Positions 1-9,685 of a DNA stretch of 64,000 bases are shown here, piece by piece. The position numbers and the translations under genes were made by a program. The stretch comes from CALOCY01 sp942491975 (lineage in GTDB: Bacteria; Bacteroidota; Bacteroidia; Bacteroidales; Prolixibacteraceae): positions 992,001 to 1,056,000 of the forward strand of contig CALOCY010000004.1 of the NCBI GenBank assembly GCA_942491975.1. The letters run 5' to 3'. The notes beneath the pieces were generated by a model, which was not told the origin of the DNA, did not search any database, and was given only the letters and a program-made list of their open reading frames with translations. Position 1 is the stretch's first letter. Each line of letters begins with the position of its first letter.

Positions 1-144
1 GGTATTTGTCTTTGCCGGGGTAGTATTGAGTTGCTAAAACGTTTTAAGCATTTTAAAGTGCTTATTGGTACGTTTTTGTAGATCAAGGGGAATACCCTTT
101 TTCTACTACTGTTTATATATTGTTTTTTTTGTGCTAACTTTTAT

Positions 145-152
145 TAAATTTG
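145..152 (+). promoter_or_regulatory. Candidate -7 box for the C11 peptidase gene
   Basis: TAAATTTG fits the Bacteroidota primary sigma -7 consensus TAnnTTTG and lies 16 bases before the start codon. No good -33 TTTG lies at the expected distance: the only TTTG nearby, at 128-131, is too close. The rest of 1-168 holds no gene I can support. Confidence 0.35.
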
Positions 153-168
153 AAAAAAATAACTAACA

Positions 169-1497
169 ATGAGAAGGGCACATCTATTGTATATAGGATT
201 ATTTATCTTTTTAGTTCAGTGGGGTATTTCGTGTGATGAAGAAAAAGAGGGTATTGCTCCAAGCCCCAATACGGTTACTCCAGATATAGTTACATCAGAT
301 ACAATATCAATTATAGATACGGTTATGCCCAAAGCCAGTTGGACATTTATGTTGTATGATGCAGCGGATTTTAAAGGGTATGACCCGTTGATTGATTTTG
401 CTAAAGAAGTTCATTCTTCAGATCAGGTTTATTATGTTGTATTACGTGATGGTTTTGAGGAAGTAGAAGGCGGATTATACTATGTTGACGGAATAAATCA
501 GCCCCGGTTATTACAAAAAAAAGGGGAGATAAATATGGGGAGTGAAACGGTGCTTGCAGATTTTATAGCGTATAGCAAGAAAAAATTCCCAGCTGAAAGA
601 TATGCCTTATTGTTTTATGATCATGGTGGAGGATGGCGGGGAGCTTGCTGGGATAAAACCAATGGCTCGGATAACCTCAGTATGGATGAAATACAAGGAG
701 CAATATCCAATACAGGGGGGGTTGATTTTGTTATTAATACAGCACCTTGTCTCATGGGGGCAGTAGAATCAGTATATGAACTGAGAAATGACGTGGATGT
801 ATATATAGGCAGTGAAAATACCAGCGGCTATTGTTGGTGGTTTAGTACCCTGGAACAAATTAATAATCTGCTTATTGACCAACCGGATATTGATAATTAC
901 TCTTTAGCAGATTTTATCATCCGGAAAATAGATGATAATCATATTCAATGGAGACAAAGTAGTTATGTTGATGCCGAAGAATATACGATGGTGGCTGTAG
1001 ATCCAGGTAAAACTTTAAGCCTGGTACAGGCTATAGATAGTCTTGCCCTGATGTATCTTTCACAACCGGATTCTCTTAAAAAGATGTTGAATGCTGCAGA
1101 TTCAAATATGACTTTTTTTAGCACAGGTTACGTAGATATTGGTTCTTTTATTTATCAATTACTAAGTTTGGAAGATGATCCTGAAATTTGTGTAAAATTA
1201 AACAACGTGATACAGAAGCTTAATGAGTGTGTAATAAGTGAATGTCATGGAACTAATTTTCAGGTTGCTGAAGGCTTAAATATATTTTTCCCCGGTCGGT
1301 TAAGAGAAAATGAAGCTAATGTCTTATTAGATTTATATCAAAATTGCGGATTGGACTTTGCCAGAGCAACTCATTGGGGTTTATTAATGAATAAGATGTA
1401 TGGAACAGGGACGGTGTCAACGAAATCTTCTTCATATACGAATACATCAACCGGGATTCCATATGAATTAAATCATTTTTATCCAATAAAGCATTAA
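169..1497 (+). CDS. Clostripain-family (peptidase C11) lipoprotein
   Basis: This is a predicted cysteine endopeptidase of the clostripain family, tethered to the envelope. Residues 1-22 form a lipoprotein signal with the lipobox ending WGIS-C22. Family C11 uses a His/Cys dyad, and both are visible: H152 in YDHGGGWRG and C194 in NTAPCLMGAVE. The residue two before the Cys-containing turn differs from the usual FDACLM pattern, but the surrounding strand and the SENTSGY segment after it match the family. The 442-residue length suits bacterial C11 lipoproteins. The gene is monocistronic and converges on the next gene with a gap of only 7 bp. The ATG at 169 is preceded by a -7 box and fits the signal peptide. 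The substrate cannot be inferred; family members often prefer cleavage after Arg. I am confident of the family and less sure of activity. Confidence 0.85.
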   Translation: MRRAHLLYIGLFIFLVQWGISCDEEKEGIAPSPNTVTPDIVTSDTISIIDTVMPKASWTFMLYDAADFKGYDPLIDFAKEVHSSDQVYYVVLRDGFEEVEGGLYYVDGINQPRLLQKKGEINMGSETVLADFIAYSKKKFPAERYALLFYDHGGGWRGACWDKTNGSDNLSMDEIQGAISNTGGVDFVINTAPCLMGAVESVYELRNDVDVYIGSENTSGYCWWFSTLEQINNLLIDQPDIDNYSLADFIIRKIDDNHIQWRQSSYVDAEEYTMVAVDPGKTLSLVQAIDSLALMYLSQPDSLKKMLNAADSNMTFFSTGYVDIGSFIYQLLSLEDDPEICVKLNNVIQKLNECVISECHGTNFQVAEGLNIFFPGRLRENEANVLLDLYQNCGLDFARATHWGLLMNKMYGTGTVSTKSSSYTNTSTGIPYELNHFYPIKH

Positions 1498-1504
1498 CAG
1501 TTTA

Positions 1505-2590
1505 TTATCTGAATGATTTCAATATTTTGAAATGTTCTTCATCTAATCCTTGCGCATTAAAGAAAACCACTCCTTTGGCTCCATTTTTTAATGCTGTTTC
1601 TATTGCTTTTCTGAAGCTCTTCGGTGATTTTACATCAGGCATGTATATACCGGCGTAAATCGGTTTGGGATAGCTCATGGTTTGAACCCCCTCTTTTATA
1701 CATTTGCCAATCCATTCGATATCCTGATTGTAGAAACCGTTATACAGCATGGGGAATACGGCATCAATTTCAAATTTACCCCAATCCTGCCGCACCATTT
1801 TGGCCGACATTTCAGGCGTAGGAAATACAGCTGCCGTAACCATTTTTCCCGTCTGCTTTTTGACTTCAGGGGTAATGGTGTTTACAATGTTTACAATGTG
1901 TTTCAACCGCCACGCTTTCCACGCTGTGTCACTGGCCGGATCTTCTATTTTAAGCGGGTCTCTTCCGTTCTCCTTTTGAAATGCTTTGCGGCACCGGTGA
2001 CAGTAACAGAAATCAAATTCTGCCATTTCATGGTCTTGCACCAAATTGTATTTGGGTAGTAAGCCTACAGGCAGAAAAACATCGCAGTAGCGGATATAGT
2101 CGAAGTGGATACCGGCAATGCCCTCTATTTTTGCCACTTCAAGATAGTCGTTCATCAGGTAATCAAGTACTTCGGGTTCGTTGGGGCACAGCCATCGGTA
2201 GTAATCCACATAAGGCGGATTGTCGATACACGACTCATTATTGCGGCTTACGGCATACCAATCTTTGTGCTGCTCCATGAATTCCTTCCCTCCCCTGATC
2301 ATGGTAGGGCGCCAGGCATGAAGTTGTATGCCGACTTTTTGTGCAATAGGCCCCGTTTTTTTGTAAAATTCATTGGAAGCGTTTAAAAAAAGTGCTCCAA
2401 TACCATTTTTTTTCAGGCGTTTCAGGTAAGCTTTAATCGCCTTATCCCCCATGTTATGGTTAAAACTCCCTTCGCCGTCCCATGCAATAAAGCGGGGCAA
2501 TTCAGTAATTTTTTTCTGTTGAGGATAGCCGTATGTGCTTAATGCCATCGCAGTAATGAGTAGAAAAATAAATTTTGACAGATTGTTCAT
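1505..2590 (-). CDS. GHL10-type (DUF187-like) glycoside hydrolase-like protein, secreted
   Basis: The 361-residue protein has a Sec signal peptide (residues 1 to about 23, ending ..LSTYGYPQ). The remainder resembles the GHL10/DUF187 family of TIM-barrel glycoside-hydrolase-like proteins. Visible features are an early RFIAWDGEG strand, a LHAWRPTM strand, GIHFDYIRYCD (a typical barrel strand carrying acidic residues) and a CYCHRCRKAFQ segment that could bind metal or form disulfides. Family members are thought to act on polysaccharides or peptidoglycan-like glycans, but few have been tested. The gene stands alone between a convergent peptidase gene and a divergent small membrane-protein gene. 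The fold is well supported; the substrate is unknown. Confidence 0.75.
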   Translation of the reverse strand: MNNLSKFIFLLITAMALSTYGYPQQKKITELPRFIAWDGEGSFNHNMGDKAIKAYLKRLKKNGIGALFLNASNEFYKKTGPIAQKVGIQLHAWRPTMIRGGKEFMEQHKDWYAVSRNNESCIDNPPYVDYYRWLCPNEPEVLDYLMNDYLEVAKIEGIAGIHFDYIRYCDVFLPVGLLPKYNLVQDHEMAEFDFCYCHRCRKAFQKENGRDPLKIEDPASDTAWKAWRLKHIVNIVNTITPEVKKQTGKMVTAAVFPTPEMSAKMVRQDWGKFEIDAVFPMLYNGFYNQDIEWIGKCIKEGVQTMSYPKPIYAGIYMPDVKSPKSFRKAIETALKNGAKGVVFFNAQGLDEEHFKILKSFR

Positions 2591-2735
2591 GTTGGTACTG
2601 TTTGATTTGTCTATAATGCGATAATTGCGTATAAAAATAGTAAAAAACAGCTTTTACGGCACCGTTAGGGCTATTGATTCGTGTAATTGGTTTTTATCGG
2701 TAAAACATGTACTTTGCTGTCGTAATATTCGTACC

Positions 2736-3221
2736 ATGGGAGCAGTCATAAAAACGTATCAATATAAAATGCAGGCATGGGGTATTTTGTACACTGCGGT
2801 TGCATTTTTGTTTATCGAGGGGTGCATGATTTTTCTTGCACTAAATAATGAACATGATTTTTTAGGGTTTGCTACATCCACTCAAAATGCTTCACGTTTG
2901 TATTGGGGTACCGGTGTGGTGCTGTTGGTCTTTTTTATCATTTTTCTCCGAAAAAGCATTCGGCAACGAAAACAGGGGAGAAAAATCATATTAACCGAAG
3001 ATGCCATTATTCTTCCTTCAAAACCTTCCTCGAATAATGAAGTTACCATTCATTTTAGGGATATTCTTTCGGTAAACAGGCATACAGCTGACCGGAGCAG
3101 CCTTTCAGGTATTGAGATTAAGCATGAAAGAGGGAAAGTTTCGGTTAATGAGATGTTTCTCGATTCAAAGCAATTGTTTAATGAGTTGTATACAATACTT
3201 CAACGCAAAGTCAGAAAATAG
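2736..3221 (+). CDS. Small membrane protein with a cytoplasmic PH-like tail, function unknown
   Basis: The open frame begins at 2625, but the first 37 codons (Cys-rich, no homology signal) look non-coding. The ATG at 2736 gives a 161-residue protein with two hydrophobic segments, around residues 14-37 (GILYTAVAFLFIEGCMIFLAL) and 57-72 (GVVLLVFFIIFL), then a basic stretch and a beta-rich tail (AIILPSKPSSNNEVTIHFRDILSV). Two helices followed by a PH-like strand pattern is common in uncharacterised Bacteroidota membrane proteins. It has no operon partner. I do not recognise the family. Confidence 0.55.
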   Translation: MGAVIKTYQYKMQAWGILYTAVAFLFIEGCMIFLALNNEHDFLGFATSTQNASRLYWGTGVVLLVFFIIFLRKSIRQRKQGRKIILTEDAIILPSKPSSNNEVTIHFRDILSVNRHTADRSSLSGIEIKHERGKVSVNEMFLDSKQLFNELYTILQRKVRK

Positions 3222-3247
3222 GTTTTGTATTTACCCGGATGTCTTTT

Positions 3248-4060
3248 TTAGTCCTCAAATTTCCGTAAATCAGTTGGTTTAAAGGTCCATTCAGGGGTGT
3301 AAATTGTTGTTGTATCCAGATTGTACCAGGGACTGATCGTTGTATCCATCGGGTTGATCAGGATTTGTGTCTCCTGTGCGGGCATATAACTTTGTGCCAA
3401 TAGATAAACCTTTTTACCGGTCGCTTTATTAATCGCCATATCAACTACAATTACTGCATGTCCGTATGGTGATCCTTTCTGAATAAACACATCGCCTGTA
3501 TTCATCTCTTCAATGTTTTTGACGGGCAAAAGTTCATCGTACAGCGAAGAGGTATTGGCATAAGCAAAGATGTAGCGCATGTACTTCCTGAATTTTTTAT
3601 AGGAGTAGTCCCCATTTGCATATTTGGTATAAAAGCGTGGTTTTCCATCCGAAACAAAGTTGAAGTGAATGGCAGGATATTTCTTTTTTTGATACAGGTA
3701 TTCGGCTTTAAGCCGCATTACGGCATCGGCACATTGTTGCAGGTCCTGTTTGTCAATATCCATATCAATTACCGAGATATAAACATTGTAGTTTGTTTTG
3801 AAAGAGCCGTCGTAATAGTAAACGGGAGTGCCCAATGGTTTTAGTTTCAATGTTCTCAGGTAATGTTCAAACGAATTTTCTTCAATGGCTATCCGCTCAT
3901 ATCTGGAAGGGGGTAAAAAGCGTTCTTCAATTGTTTGTCCTGATTTGTTAATAATTCCGGGGTGATCCGGTTCATTGGTGTTCACCGAATTTCCTTTTGA
4001 ACAGGGGCCGTTGCAAGACAAACAAAACAGACAGATCAATATAAACAGGTTGTTTTTCAT
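3248..4060 (-). CDS. DUF4846 lipoprotein
   Basis: The 270-residue protein starts with a lipoprotein signal (LICLFCLSC, lipidation at about C16) and then matches the DUF4846 pattern. Recognisable stretches are RYERIAIEENSFEHYLRTLKL, the YYYDGSFK segment, VIDMDIDKQDLQQCADAVMRL, FNFVSDGKPRFY and the C-terminal GDVFIQKGSPYGHAVIVVDMA. The last of these resembles a papain/NlpC-like active-site strand with a conserved His, but catalysis in this family is not established. It lies 5 bp downstream of the DUF3788 gene and may be co-transcribed with it. The protein is probably anchored in the outer membrane facing the periplasm. Confidence 0.75.
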   Translation of the reverse strand: MKNNLFILICLFCLSCNGPCSKGNSVNTNEPDHPGIINKSGQTIEERFLPPSRYERIAIEENSFEHYLRTLKLKPLGTPVYYYDGSFKTNYNVYISVIDMDIDKQDLQQCADAVMRLKAEYLYQKKKYPAIHFNFVSDGKPRFYTKYANGDYSYKKFRKYMRYIFAYANTSSLYDELLPVKNIEEMNTGDVFIQKGSPYGHAVIVVDMAINKATGKKVYLLAQSYMPAQETQILINPMDTTISPWYNLDTTTIYTPEWTFKPTDLRKFED

Positions 4061-4065
4061 ATTGG

Positions 4066-4485
4066 CTAGTTTCTGAGTTTTATCTCAACCAGTGTTTTGA
4101 TATTATCAAGGATGGCAGCATCTTTTACGTCAATACTGAAGCCTCTTCCTTCAGCATATACTTTTGCCGAGCTGATCGCTTCTTTTATCTCGTCTGATAT
4201 ATTGGCAGCCAATGCTTCTTCGGTTGCTTTTGCCCCGTATACCAATGCTACTTGGAAAAATCCATCGTGAGGGATAAAGTAGATGATTGCACGTTTTTTG
4301 TCTTTGATCCGAAAGCTCCATCCGTATTTTTCCCCGGGGAAATTCCACTCTTCTGTCGCTGCAGGGTAGCGGGCATATACAAACTCTTTGATGCTGTTCC
4401 ACAGCGTGCTGTTTTCGCCCAGTATTTCAGGCAGCTGGTTGTCGGCAGGGACAACTGATTTGTCATCGAAAATACTTAATGCCAT
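4066..4485 (-). CDS. DUF3788 protein
   Basis: The 139-residue cytoplasmic protein matches DUF3788: an N-terminal FDDKSVVPADNQLPEILG segment, an EEWNFPGEKYGWSFRIKDK strand pair, and a FIPHDGFFQVALVYGAKA core typical of the DUF1801-like fold used for small-molecule or macromolecule binding. Function is unknown. It is the first gene of a probable two-gene unit with the DUF4846 lipoprotein (5 bp gap). The ATG at 4485 is the only sensible start. Confidence 0.75.
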   Translation of the reverse strand: MALSIFDDKSVVPADNQLPEILGENSTLWNSIKEFVYARYPAATEEWNFPGEKYGWSFRIKDKKRAIIYFIPHDGFFQVALVYGAKATEEALAANISDEIKEAISSAKVYAEGRGFSIDVKDAAILDNIKTLVEIKLRN

Positions 4486-4570
4486 GATTTGCGGGTTTGG
4501 TCTATTATGTCAAAATTAATCAATAGTGGAATAATTGACAAATAGAGTGGTTGTTTACTGGTTAAACTGA

Positions 4571-4607
4571 AAAGCCCTGTGGTTGTATGAAGTAACAACA
4601 GGGCTTT
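4571..4607 (-). terminator. Hairpin terminator downstream of the GH92 gene
   Basis: Ten-base arms AAAGCCCTGT (4571-4580) and ACAGGGCTTT (4598-4607) pair perfectly, with further GTT/AAC pairing inside. Read on the minus strand, the stem follows the GH92 stop codon by 24 bases and ends in a short T run. Confidence 0.65.
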
Positions 4608-4631
4608 GAAGTATGCTTTAGCTACCTGCTT

Positions 4632-6911
4632 CTATGGCTCTTTTGACATCGAGTAAGGTGCATCAGAAGGGTGTGTCCCCCTTCCGTTATCGGGTGCGGA
4701 TGACATTTTAAAATGCAGCTCCCCGCCATCCATTAATTGAGTGTGTGTGATATAGTTTTTAGTGAAATTGGTACCATTAAGAGTTGCCGATTGGATGTAC
4801 ATATTTTCTGTTGACTGATTGGTCGTATTGATCACAAATGTGTTGCCGTTCTCAAGTTCAAGGCTTACCTTTTCGAATAGCGGTGAGCCGATTGCATATT
4901 CACCACTACCCGGGCAAACGGGGTACATTCCCATGGCAGAGAACACATACCATGCCGAGGTTTGTCCGTTGTCCTCGTCACCACACAATCCATCGGGCGT
5001 GGGCTTATAGAGTTTATCCATGGTGGTGCGTACCCATTTTTGGGCTTTCCATGGTTCACCTGCCCAGTTGTAGAGGTATATGGCATGTTGCACGGGCTGG
5101 TTGCCATGTGCATACTGTCCCATACCGCCCAGTTCCATCTCCAGTATTTCGTGTATTTTAAACCCGTAATAGTCCCATGTTGCTTTGGGCGGGGTGGAGA
5201 AGAGGGCATCTATCTTTTCAATAAACCTTTCACGTCCTCCCATCAGGTCAATCAATCCCTGTGGATCCTGAAATACAGACCAGGTGTAGTGCCACGAGCT
5301 ACCTTCGGTAAATGCACCGCCCCATGCGAATTCATCAAAAGGCGTTTGCCAACTGCCGTTTTGATGTTTCCCGCGCATAAAGTTCACCGACTGGTCGAAC
5401 AGGTTTCGGTAGTTGAAAGCACGTTTACGGAAACGTTCAATCTCTTCCTGCGGGCGGTCAAGGGCAATAGCCAGTTTCCAGATGCAGTAATCGGCATAGG
5501 CATATTCGAGGGTGCGTGCAGCACTCTCATTAATTTTCACATCACAGGGTACGTATCCCAATTTGTTGTAGTAATCGGCACCCAGTCGCCCGACCGAAGC
5601 TAACGGGCCTTCATTTTCGGTGTTTTTCAGTATCGCTTCGTAAAGGGTATGGATATCGTAACCACGTATGCCCCGTAGGTATGAGTCGGCGATCAGTGAT
5701 GCAGAGTTGGAACCGATCATGCATGAGCGGTGTCCCGGACTGGCCCATTCGGGCAGCCAGCCACTCTCTTTATAAGTGTTTACAAGCCCTTCCATGATTT
5801 GGGTATTTAATTCCCGGAACATAACAGTAAAGAAGGGGAATACTGCACGAAAGGTATCCCAGAAACCGTTGTCGGTGTAGAGGTAACCGGGTAATACTTC
5901 ACCGTTGTACGGACTGTAGTGCATAATGTTTTCATTGGCATCTGCCTCCCATAATTTACGGGGGAAGAGCATGGTGCGGTAGAGGGCTGTGTAGAAGTTA
6001 CGGCGTTGGGTTTCGGTGCCTCCTTCTACACGAATCCGGTTCATGGTGTTGTTCCACAACTGGTGTGCTTCTTCTTTTATTGTTTCAAAATCTTTGTTGC
6101 CGATTTCACGCTTGAGGTTAAGTTGTGCCTGTTCGTGACTGATAAAGGAAGAGGCAATATTGGCATGTACAGTAGTGCCTGCTTTAAATTTAAGGTATGC
6201 ACCGCAATGAAGGTCTTTTTTTTCATTTTGACCATTTTCAATGCCCTCTTTTGTCCATGTGCCGGATGAGGTAAAAGGTTGGTCGAACCGGATGATAATA
6301 TAGTTTTTGAAGTTTTCGGGAACACCCCCGTTATTGTTACTTACGTAGCCTATAACAGCTTGTCGGTCAGGAAGTATCTTAAACATGTTTCCTCCTGCAT
6401 TTCCATCAATCACCACATGTGCATCTTTATTCTGCGGAAAAGTAAACCGCATAACCGATGCCCTGTCTGTAGGTACTACTTCCATGCCTGTGTCATTGTT
6501 GAGTTTTACCCCGTAGTAGTAAGGAAGTGATGTTTCATTGGCATGGTCAAATGTTGCTTCCCGCTCTTCTTCAGTAACTGCAAGGTTGCCTGAAACACCC
6601 ATAAGGGTAAAGCTGGCATAGTTTCCAATCCACGGACTTGGCTGGTGGCACTGTTGTATCCCCCTGAATTTGCTGGATTGATACTGGTAGAGCCAGCCAC
6701 TCCATCCTCCGGTTTGCGGGGACCAGAAATTCATTCCCCAGGGGATAGCTACTGCCGGATAGGTATTCCCTTTAGAAAGACTGTGTTCGGATTGAGTACC
6801 GGTAAGCGGATTTACCAGGTTAGCCCAATCGGCCGATGTTTTTTTCTGCTGCGGTGTACATGAAATGAATGCCGTTAAGGACAATAAAAAGATAAAATGT
6901 TGAATTCTCAT
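4632..6911 (-). CDS. GH92 alpha-mannosidase lipoprotein
   Basis: The protein is a predicted calcium-dependent exo-alpha-mannosidase that trims alpha-mannosides such as N-glycan or yeast mannan side chains. It has 759 residues, the usual GH92 length. A lipoprotein signal ends at C18 (AFISC). The N-terminal beta-sandwich carries IDGNAGGNMFK (168-178). The (alpha/alpha)6 catalytic domain shows TDNGFWDTFRAVFP (346-359), the acid-containing TEGSSWHYTW (535-544), GGMGQYAHGNQP (595-606) and CGDEDNGQTSAWY (643-655), which in the family hold the general acid, calcium-linked acidic residues and mannose contacts. No susCD pair or sulfatase lies beside it, so it is an isolated enzyme rather than part of a recognisable polysaccharide utilization locus in this window. 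The linkage preference (1,2, 1,3 or 1,4) cannot be read from these motifs. Confidence 0.92.
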   Translation of the reverse strand: MRIQHFIFLLSLTAFISCTPQQKKTSADWANLVNPLTGTQSEHSLSKGNTYPAVAIPWGMNFWSPQTGGWSGWLYQYQSSKFRGIQQCHQPSPWIGNYASFTLMGVSGNLAVTEEEREATFDHANETSLPYYYGVKLNNDTGMEVVPTDRASVMRFTFPQNKDAHVVIDGNAGGNMFKILPDRQAVIGYVSNNNGGVPENFKNYIIIRFDQPFTSSGTWTKEGIENGQNEKKDLHCGAYLKFKAGTTVHANIASSFISHEQAQLNLKREIGNKDFETIKEEAHQLWNNTMNRIRVEGGTETQRRNFYTALYRTMLFPRKLWEADANENIMHYSPYNGEVLPGYLYTDNGFWDTFRAVFPFFTVMFRELNTQIMEGLVNTYKESGWLPEWASPGHRSCMIGSNSASLIADSYLRGIRGYDIHTLYEAILKNTENEGPLASVGRLGADYYNKLGYVPCDVKINESAARTLEYAYADYCIWKLAIALDRPQEEIERFRKRAFNYRNLFDQSVNFMRGKHQNGSWQTPFDEFAWGGAFTEGSSWHYTWSVFQDPQGLIDLMGGRERFIEKIDALFSTPPKATWDYYGFKIHEILEMELGGMGQYAHGNQPVQHAIYLYNWAGEPWKAQKWVRTTMDKLYKPTPDGLCGDEDNGQTSAWYVFSAMGMYPVCPGSGEYAIGSPLFEKVSLELENGNTFVINTTNQSTENMYIQSATLNGTNFTKNYITHTQLMDGGELHFKMSSAPDNGRGTHPSDAPYSMSKEP

Positions 6912-7156
6912 TGCAGTAAATGGTTTATGGTTTGTAGTACGAATATAAAAATAGCTGTTGACCTGACAAGAGTGATTTATCAGTTTTTTATGTTGGATGC
7001 AGAATGTGTGCAGATATTTTTATTATCTTTTGGCTCCTAAAATTGACAGGGTATAATAAAGGTGTTGATTTTAAAGAGGGTATAATCGGGCTTATTTTGT
7101 ATTTGGATGGATGAGAATATACTGGTAGGCCTTAAACCTGCAAAAGGGGACAAAAT

Positions 7157-7933
7157 ATGTTGCATAATTCACAATTGGATGATGTAGGTGATCAACCGGT
7201 ACATCAAAAACAGCTTATAGAGACACTAAAAGCTGATCTTGAGAAACTGGCTTTGATAAAAGATAAATTGTTGTCGGTTGTTTCTCATGATTTAAAATCG
7301 CCGCTTGCCAATGTTGACTCGGTGCTGACCTTTTTTGCAGAGGGGGGATTTTCAGCTGAGGAGTTGATTAATATGGTGCCTATGATGGGAAGAGAGATTC
7401 ACCGGGCACTTTTTTTGATTGATAACCTGACGATATGGTCTAAAATCCAATTGGAAGGTGTTTGTGCAAAACCGGAAAATTTTCATGTTTTGCAGTTGAT
7501 TGAAGATGAATATTTGTATGCTGTTCATTGGGCTAAAGAGAAAGGTATTCGATTTGAAAAAGAGGAATCGGGAGATTACATGGCCTGTGCTGATTATCAC
7601 ATGATGAAGCTTGTGCTGAGGAACCTGATATCAAATGCCATAAAGTTTTCTAGTAGAGGCGACACTGTTTGTATTGATGTTGTGGCGCGGGAAAAAATGG
7701 CAGAGGTTGTTGTAAAGGATACCGGAACAGGCATTGAAGATATACGGGAAGAAGAGATATTTGGTGTCGGGCATCATTCATCCTATGGAACAAACAAGGA
7801 GAAAGGATATGGGATTGGCCTTACCATTTGTAAATATTTTGCCGAACTGAACGGAGGGCATATTTCAGTGGAAAGTGAAGTTGGAAAAGGAAGTCGCTTT
7901 TCATTTACCCTTCCGGCAGAAAAGCTTGCATAA
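7157..7933 (+). CDS. Soluble sensor histidine kinase without an input domain
   Basis: The 258-residue protein consists of a short N-terminal coil (1-38), a HisKA dimerization domain with the phospho-acceptor H44 in SVVSHDLKSPL, and a HATPase_c domain. The N box is RNLISNAIKFSS, the G1 box VKDTGTGIE, and the G2 box GYGIGLTICKYF. No membrane segment, PAS or receiver domain is present, and no response-regulator gene is adjacent, so it is an orphan whose signal must arrive through a partner or the short N-terminal coil. The ATG at 7157 starts a compact complete kinase core. Confidence 0.85.
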   Translation: MLHNSQLDDVGDQPVHQKQLIETLKADLEKLALIKDKLLSVVSHDLKSPLANVDSVLTFFAEGGFSAEELINMVPMMGREIHRALFLIDNLTIWSKIQLEGVCAKPENFHVLQLIEDEYLYAVHWAKEKGIRFEKEESGDYMACADYHMMKLVLRNLISNAIKFSSRGDTVCIDVVAREKMAEVVVKDTGTGIEDIREEEIFGVGHHSSYGTNKEKGYGIGLTICKYFAELNGGHISVESEVGKGSRFSFTLPAEKLA

Positions 7934-7962
7934 AAAAACTCCGGAAACATTTGTGCCCGGAG
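7931..7962 (-). terminator. Terminator between convergent kinase and glutamine synthetase genes
   Basis: CTCCGG (7939-7944) pairs with CCGGAG (7957-7962) across a 12-base loop. On the minus strand the hairpin is followed by seven T residues, so it mainly terminates the glutamine synthetase gene; it may also serve the kinase gene. Confidence 0.65.
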
Positions 7963-7987
7963 CTTCTTGTCTCAATACTGAGTTATA

Positions 7988-9496
7988 CTATTGACAGTGA
8001 ATGTATTTCAAAACAAGTTCCCTGATTTTGTCGTTTTTCCCGTACAACCGTTCACTGAGGTCTTTGTCATCATACGATTTCAGTGTTTTAACCACATGGT
8101 TGACAACTGAAGCCGGGAATACATCACCATCTTCAAAAAACTGTCGTTTGTTTTCCAGGCTTTCGGCAGAGTCCCAGCATGAAGCGGGAAGCTGTTCGAG
8201 TTGTTGCTGAATCTCTTTATTCTCTTCAAGAAAGATGTTGCCCCCTACGTAGAGGCGTTCAGCATTTTCGAGGGCATTATTCATGGTTTTAAGCCCATGC
8301 TGCGAAGCAATAATGAGTCCTGCAACCAACAGGTGGATATTAGCACTTCCGTCAGGGGCACGGAACTCAACAGTTTGTTTCCCTTTTATGGTTTCAATAT
8401 CTATTTCGATACCAGGGTTGGCATCGGCAATCATATTATTTTCCCCGTTCCAGCCTAACGGTACCCTTACCAGGGCAGAACGGTTACGGTCGCCCCAGCA
8501 AATGTTGGTAGGTGCTTCCTGATGGGGTACAAGGCGCAGATACGATGTAGGTATGGTATTCCCAAATGCGGTAAGAGGGGCAGCAAGATCAAGGATCCCG
8601 GCAATCATCTTTTTAGCATGAGTACTAAGTTTCCCATTTTCGATCATAATATTTTCGCCGTCTTTCTCAAGCAACATATGAAAATGTAATCCGCTACCGG
8701 CTTTCCCGACAGTAATTTTTGGGGCAAAGCTGATTTCCACCTCTTCGCGTTCGGCCAACATGCGTAATACCCACTTGGAAACAATCAATTGGTCTACAGC
8801 TTCTTCTGGCTCACAGGGAAGGAATTCGATTTCGTGTTGTTCAAAAGCTTCGTCTCCTTTGATGAAGTTTCCAACTTCACTGTGTCCGTATTTTATTTTT
8901 CCGCCGCACTGGGCGATAGTCCGGAGTGCTTCTTTACGCATACCCTCAAATTTGGCAAAAGGTTCCGATTCATGATAGCCTTTTTGATCGGAAGCAGGAA
9001 ATGTACTCTCTTTTTCAGAGTTTACGTAATACTCCAATTCGCCCAGTGTTTTAAAGATAAAGCCTGTCGCTGCTTTGAATTGCCGGTATGCTTTACGCAG
9101 AATATTTTCGGGTGATGAAGCCAGCGGCTGCCCTGTATGGTCGTAGAATGAGCAGAGGATTTCAAGTGAAGGCTCTTCATTGAAAGGATTCAAAAATGCA
9201 GTCCGGTAACGGGGAACTACATACAGGTCACTTGATCCGGCTTCCATGAATGAAAAAAGGCTTGATCCGTCTACACGTTCGCCTGCTGTAAGAATGCTTT
9301 CAAGGTGCTGGCGGTTGGAAATAACAAAGTTTAAGGTTTTTAGCCGGCCATCTTCTGCTATATACCTGAAATTTATCATTTGAATATTGTATTCCCTGAT
9401 AAAATAGATAATATCATCTTTGGTAAATTGGCTGGCCGGTTTTTTAAGAAACTGAACCAACGGGTTCGGGTTCATAATGACTTCAGTATCTTTCAT
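7988..9496 (-). CDS. glnA: Glutamine synthetase family protein
   Basis: The protein catalyses, or descends from an enzyme catalysing, ATP-dependent amidation of glutamate. The frame opens at 9559, but the extra N-terminal stretch is not conserved-looking; ATG 9496 (MKDTEVIMNPNP) gives 502 residues. The beta-grasp N-domain includes MINFRYIAEDGRLKTLNFVI. The catalytic core shows the glutamate-loop region GSGLHFHMLLE, the ATP-site region WGDRNRSALVRVP and the adjacent VEFRAPDGSANIHL. The sequence is divergent from enterobacterial GlnA and belongs to the longer GS-like group frequent in Bacteroidota. No GlnB or amtB neighbour is present. Activity on glutamate rather than another amine acceptor is inference. 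Confidence 0.8.
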   Translation of the reverse strand: MKDTEVIMNPNPLVQFLKKPASQFTKDDIIYFIREYNIQMINFRYIAEDGRLKTLNFVISNRQHLESILTAGERVDGSSLFSFMEAGSSDLYVVPRYRTAFLNPFNEEPSLEILCSFYDHTGQPLASSPENILRKAYRQFKAATGFIFKTLGELEYYVNSEKESTFPASDQKGYHESEPFAKFEGMRKEALRTIAQCGGKIKYGHSEVGNFIKGDEAFEQHEIEFLPCEPEEAVDQLIVSKWVLRMLAEREEVEISFAPKITVGKAGSGLHFHMLLEKDGENIMIENGKLSTHAKKMIAGILDLAAPLTAFGNTIPTSYLRLVPHQEAPTNICWGDRNRSALVRVPLGWNGENNMIADANPGIEIDIETIKGKQTVEFRAPDGSANIHLLVAGLIIASQHGLKTMNNALENAERLYVGGNIFLEENKEIQQQLEQLPASCWDSAESLENKRQFFEDGDVFPASVVNHVVKTLKSYDDKDLSERLYGKNDKIRELVLKYIHCQ

Positions 9497-9685
9497 ATCG
9501 TTATAAAAATTAATTTTCAGTTTTTTTTTGAAAAAGGGAATGCAACATACTTCAAACAAATCAGAAAATATGTGAGTAAGATCAGTATTTTTTTTGTATG
9601 CTTTAATAAGTATATGTTATAAGACATGGTTCAGGACATTGTAACTGTACTGCCTGATGATTCACATAAAATTAATAAAACCAGG

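Noticed and set aside
2625..2735. N-terminal extension of the small membrane protein
   Set aside because: Cys-rich, unlike a membrane-protein N-terminus; ATG 2736 gives a normal protein.
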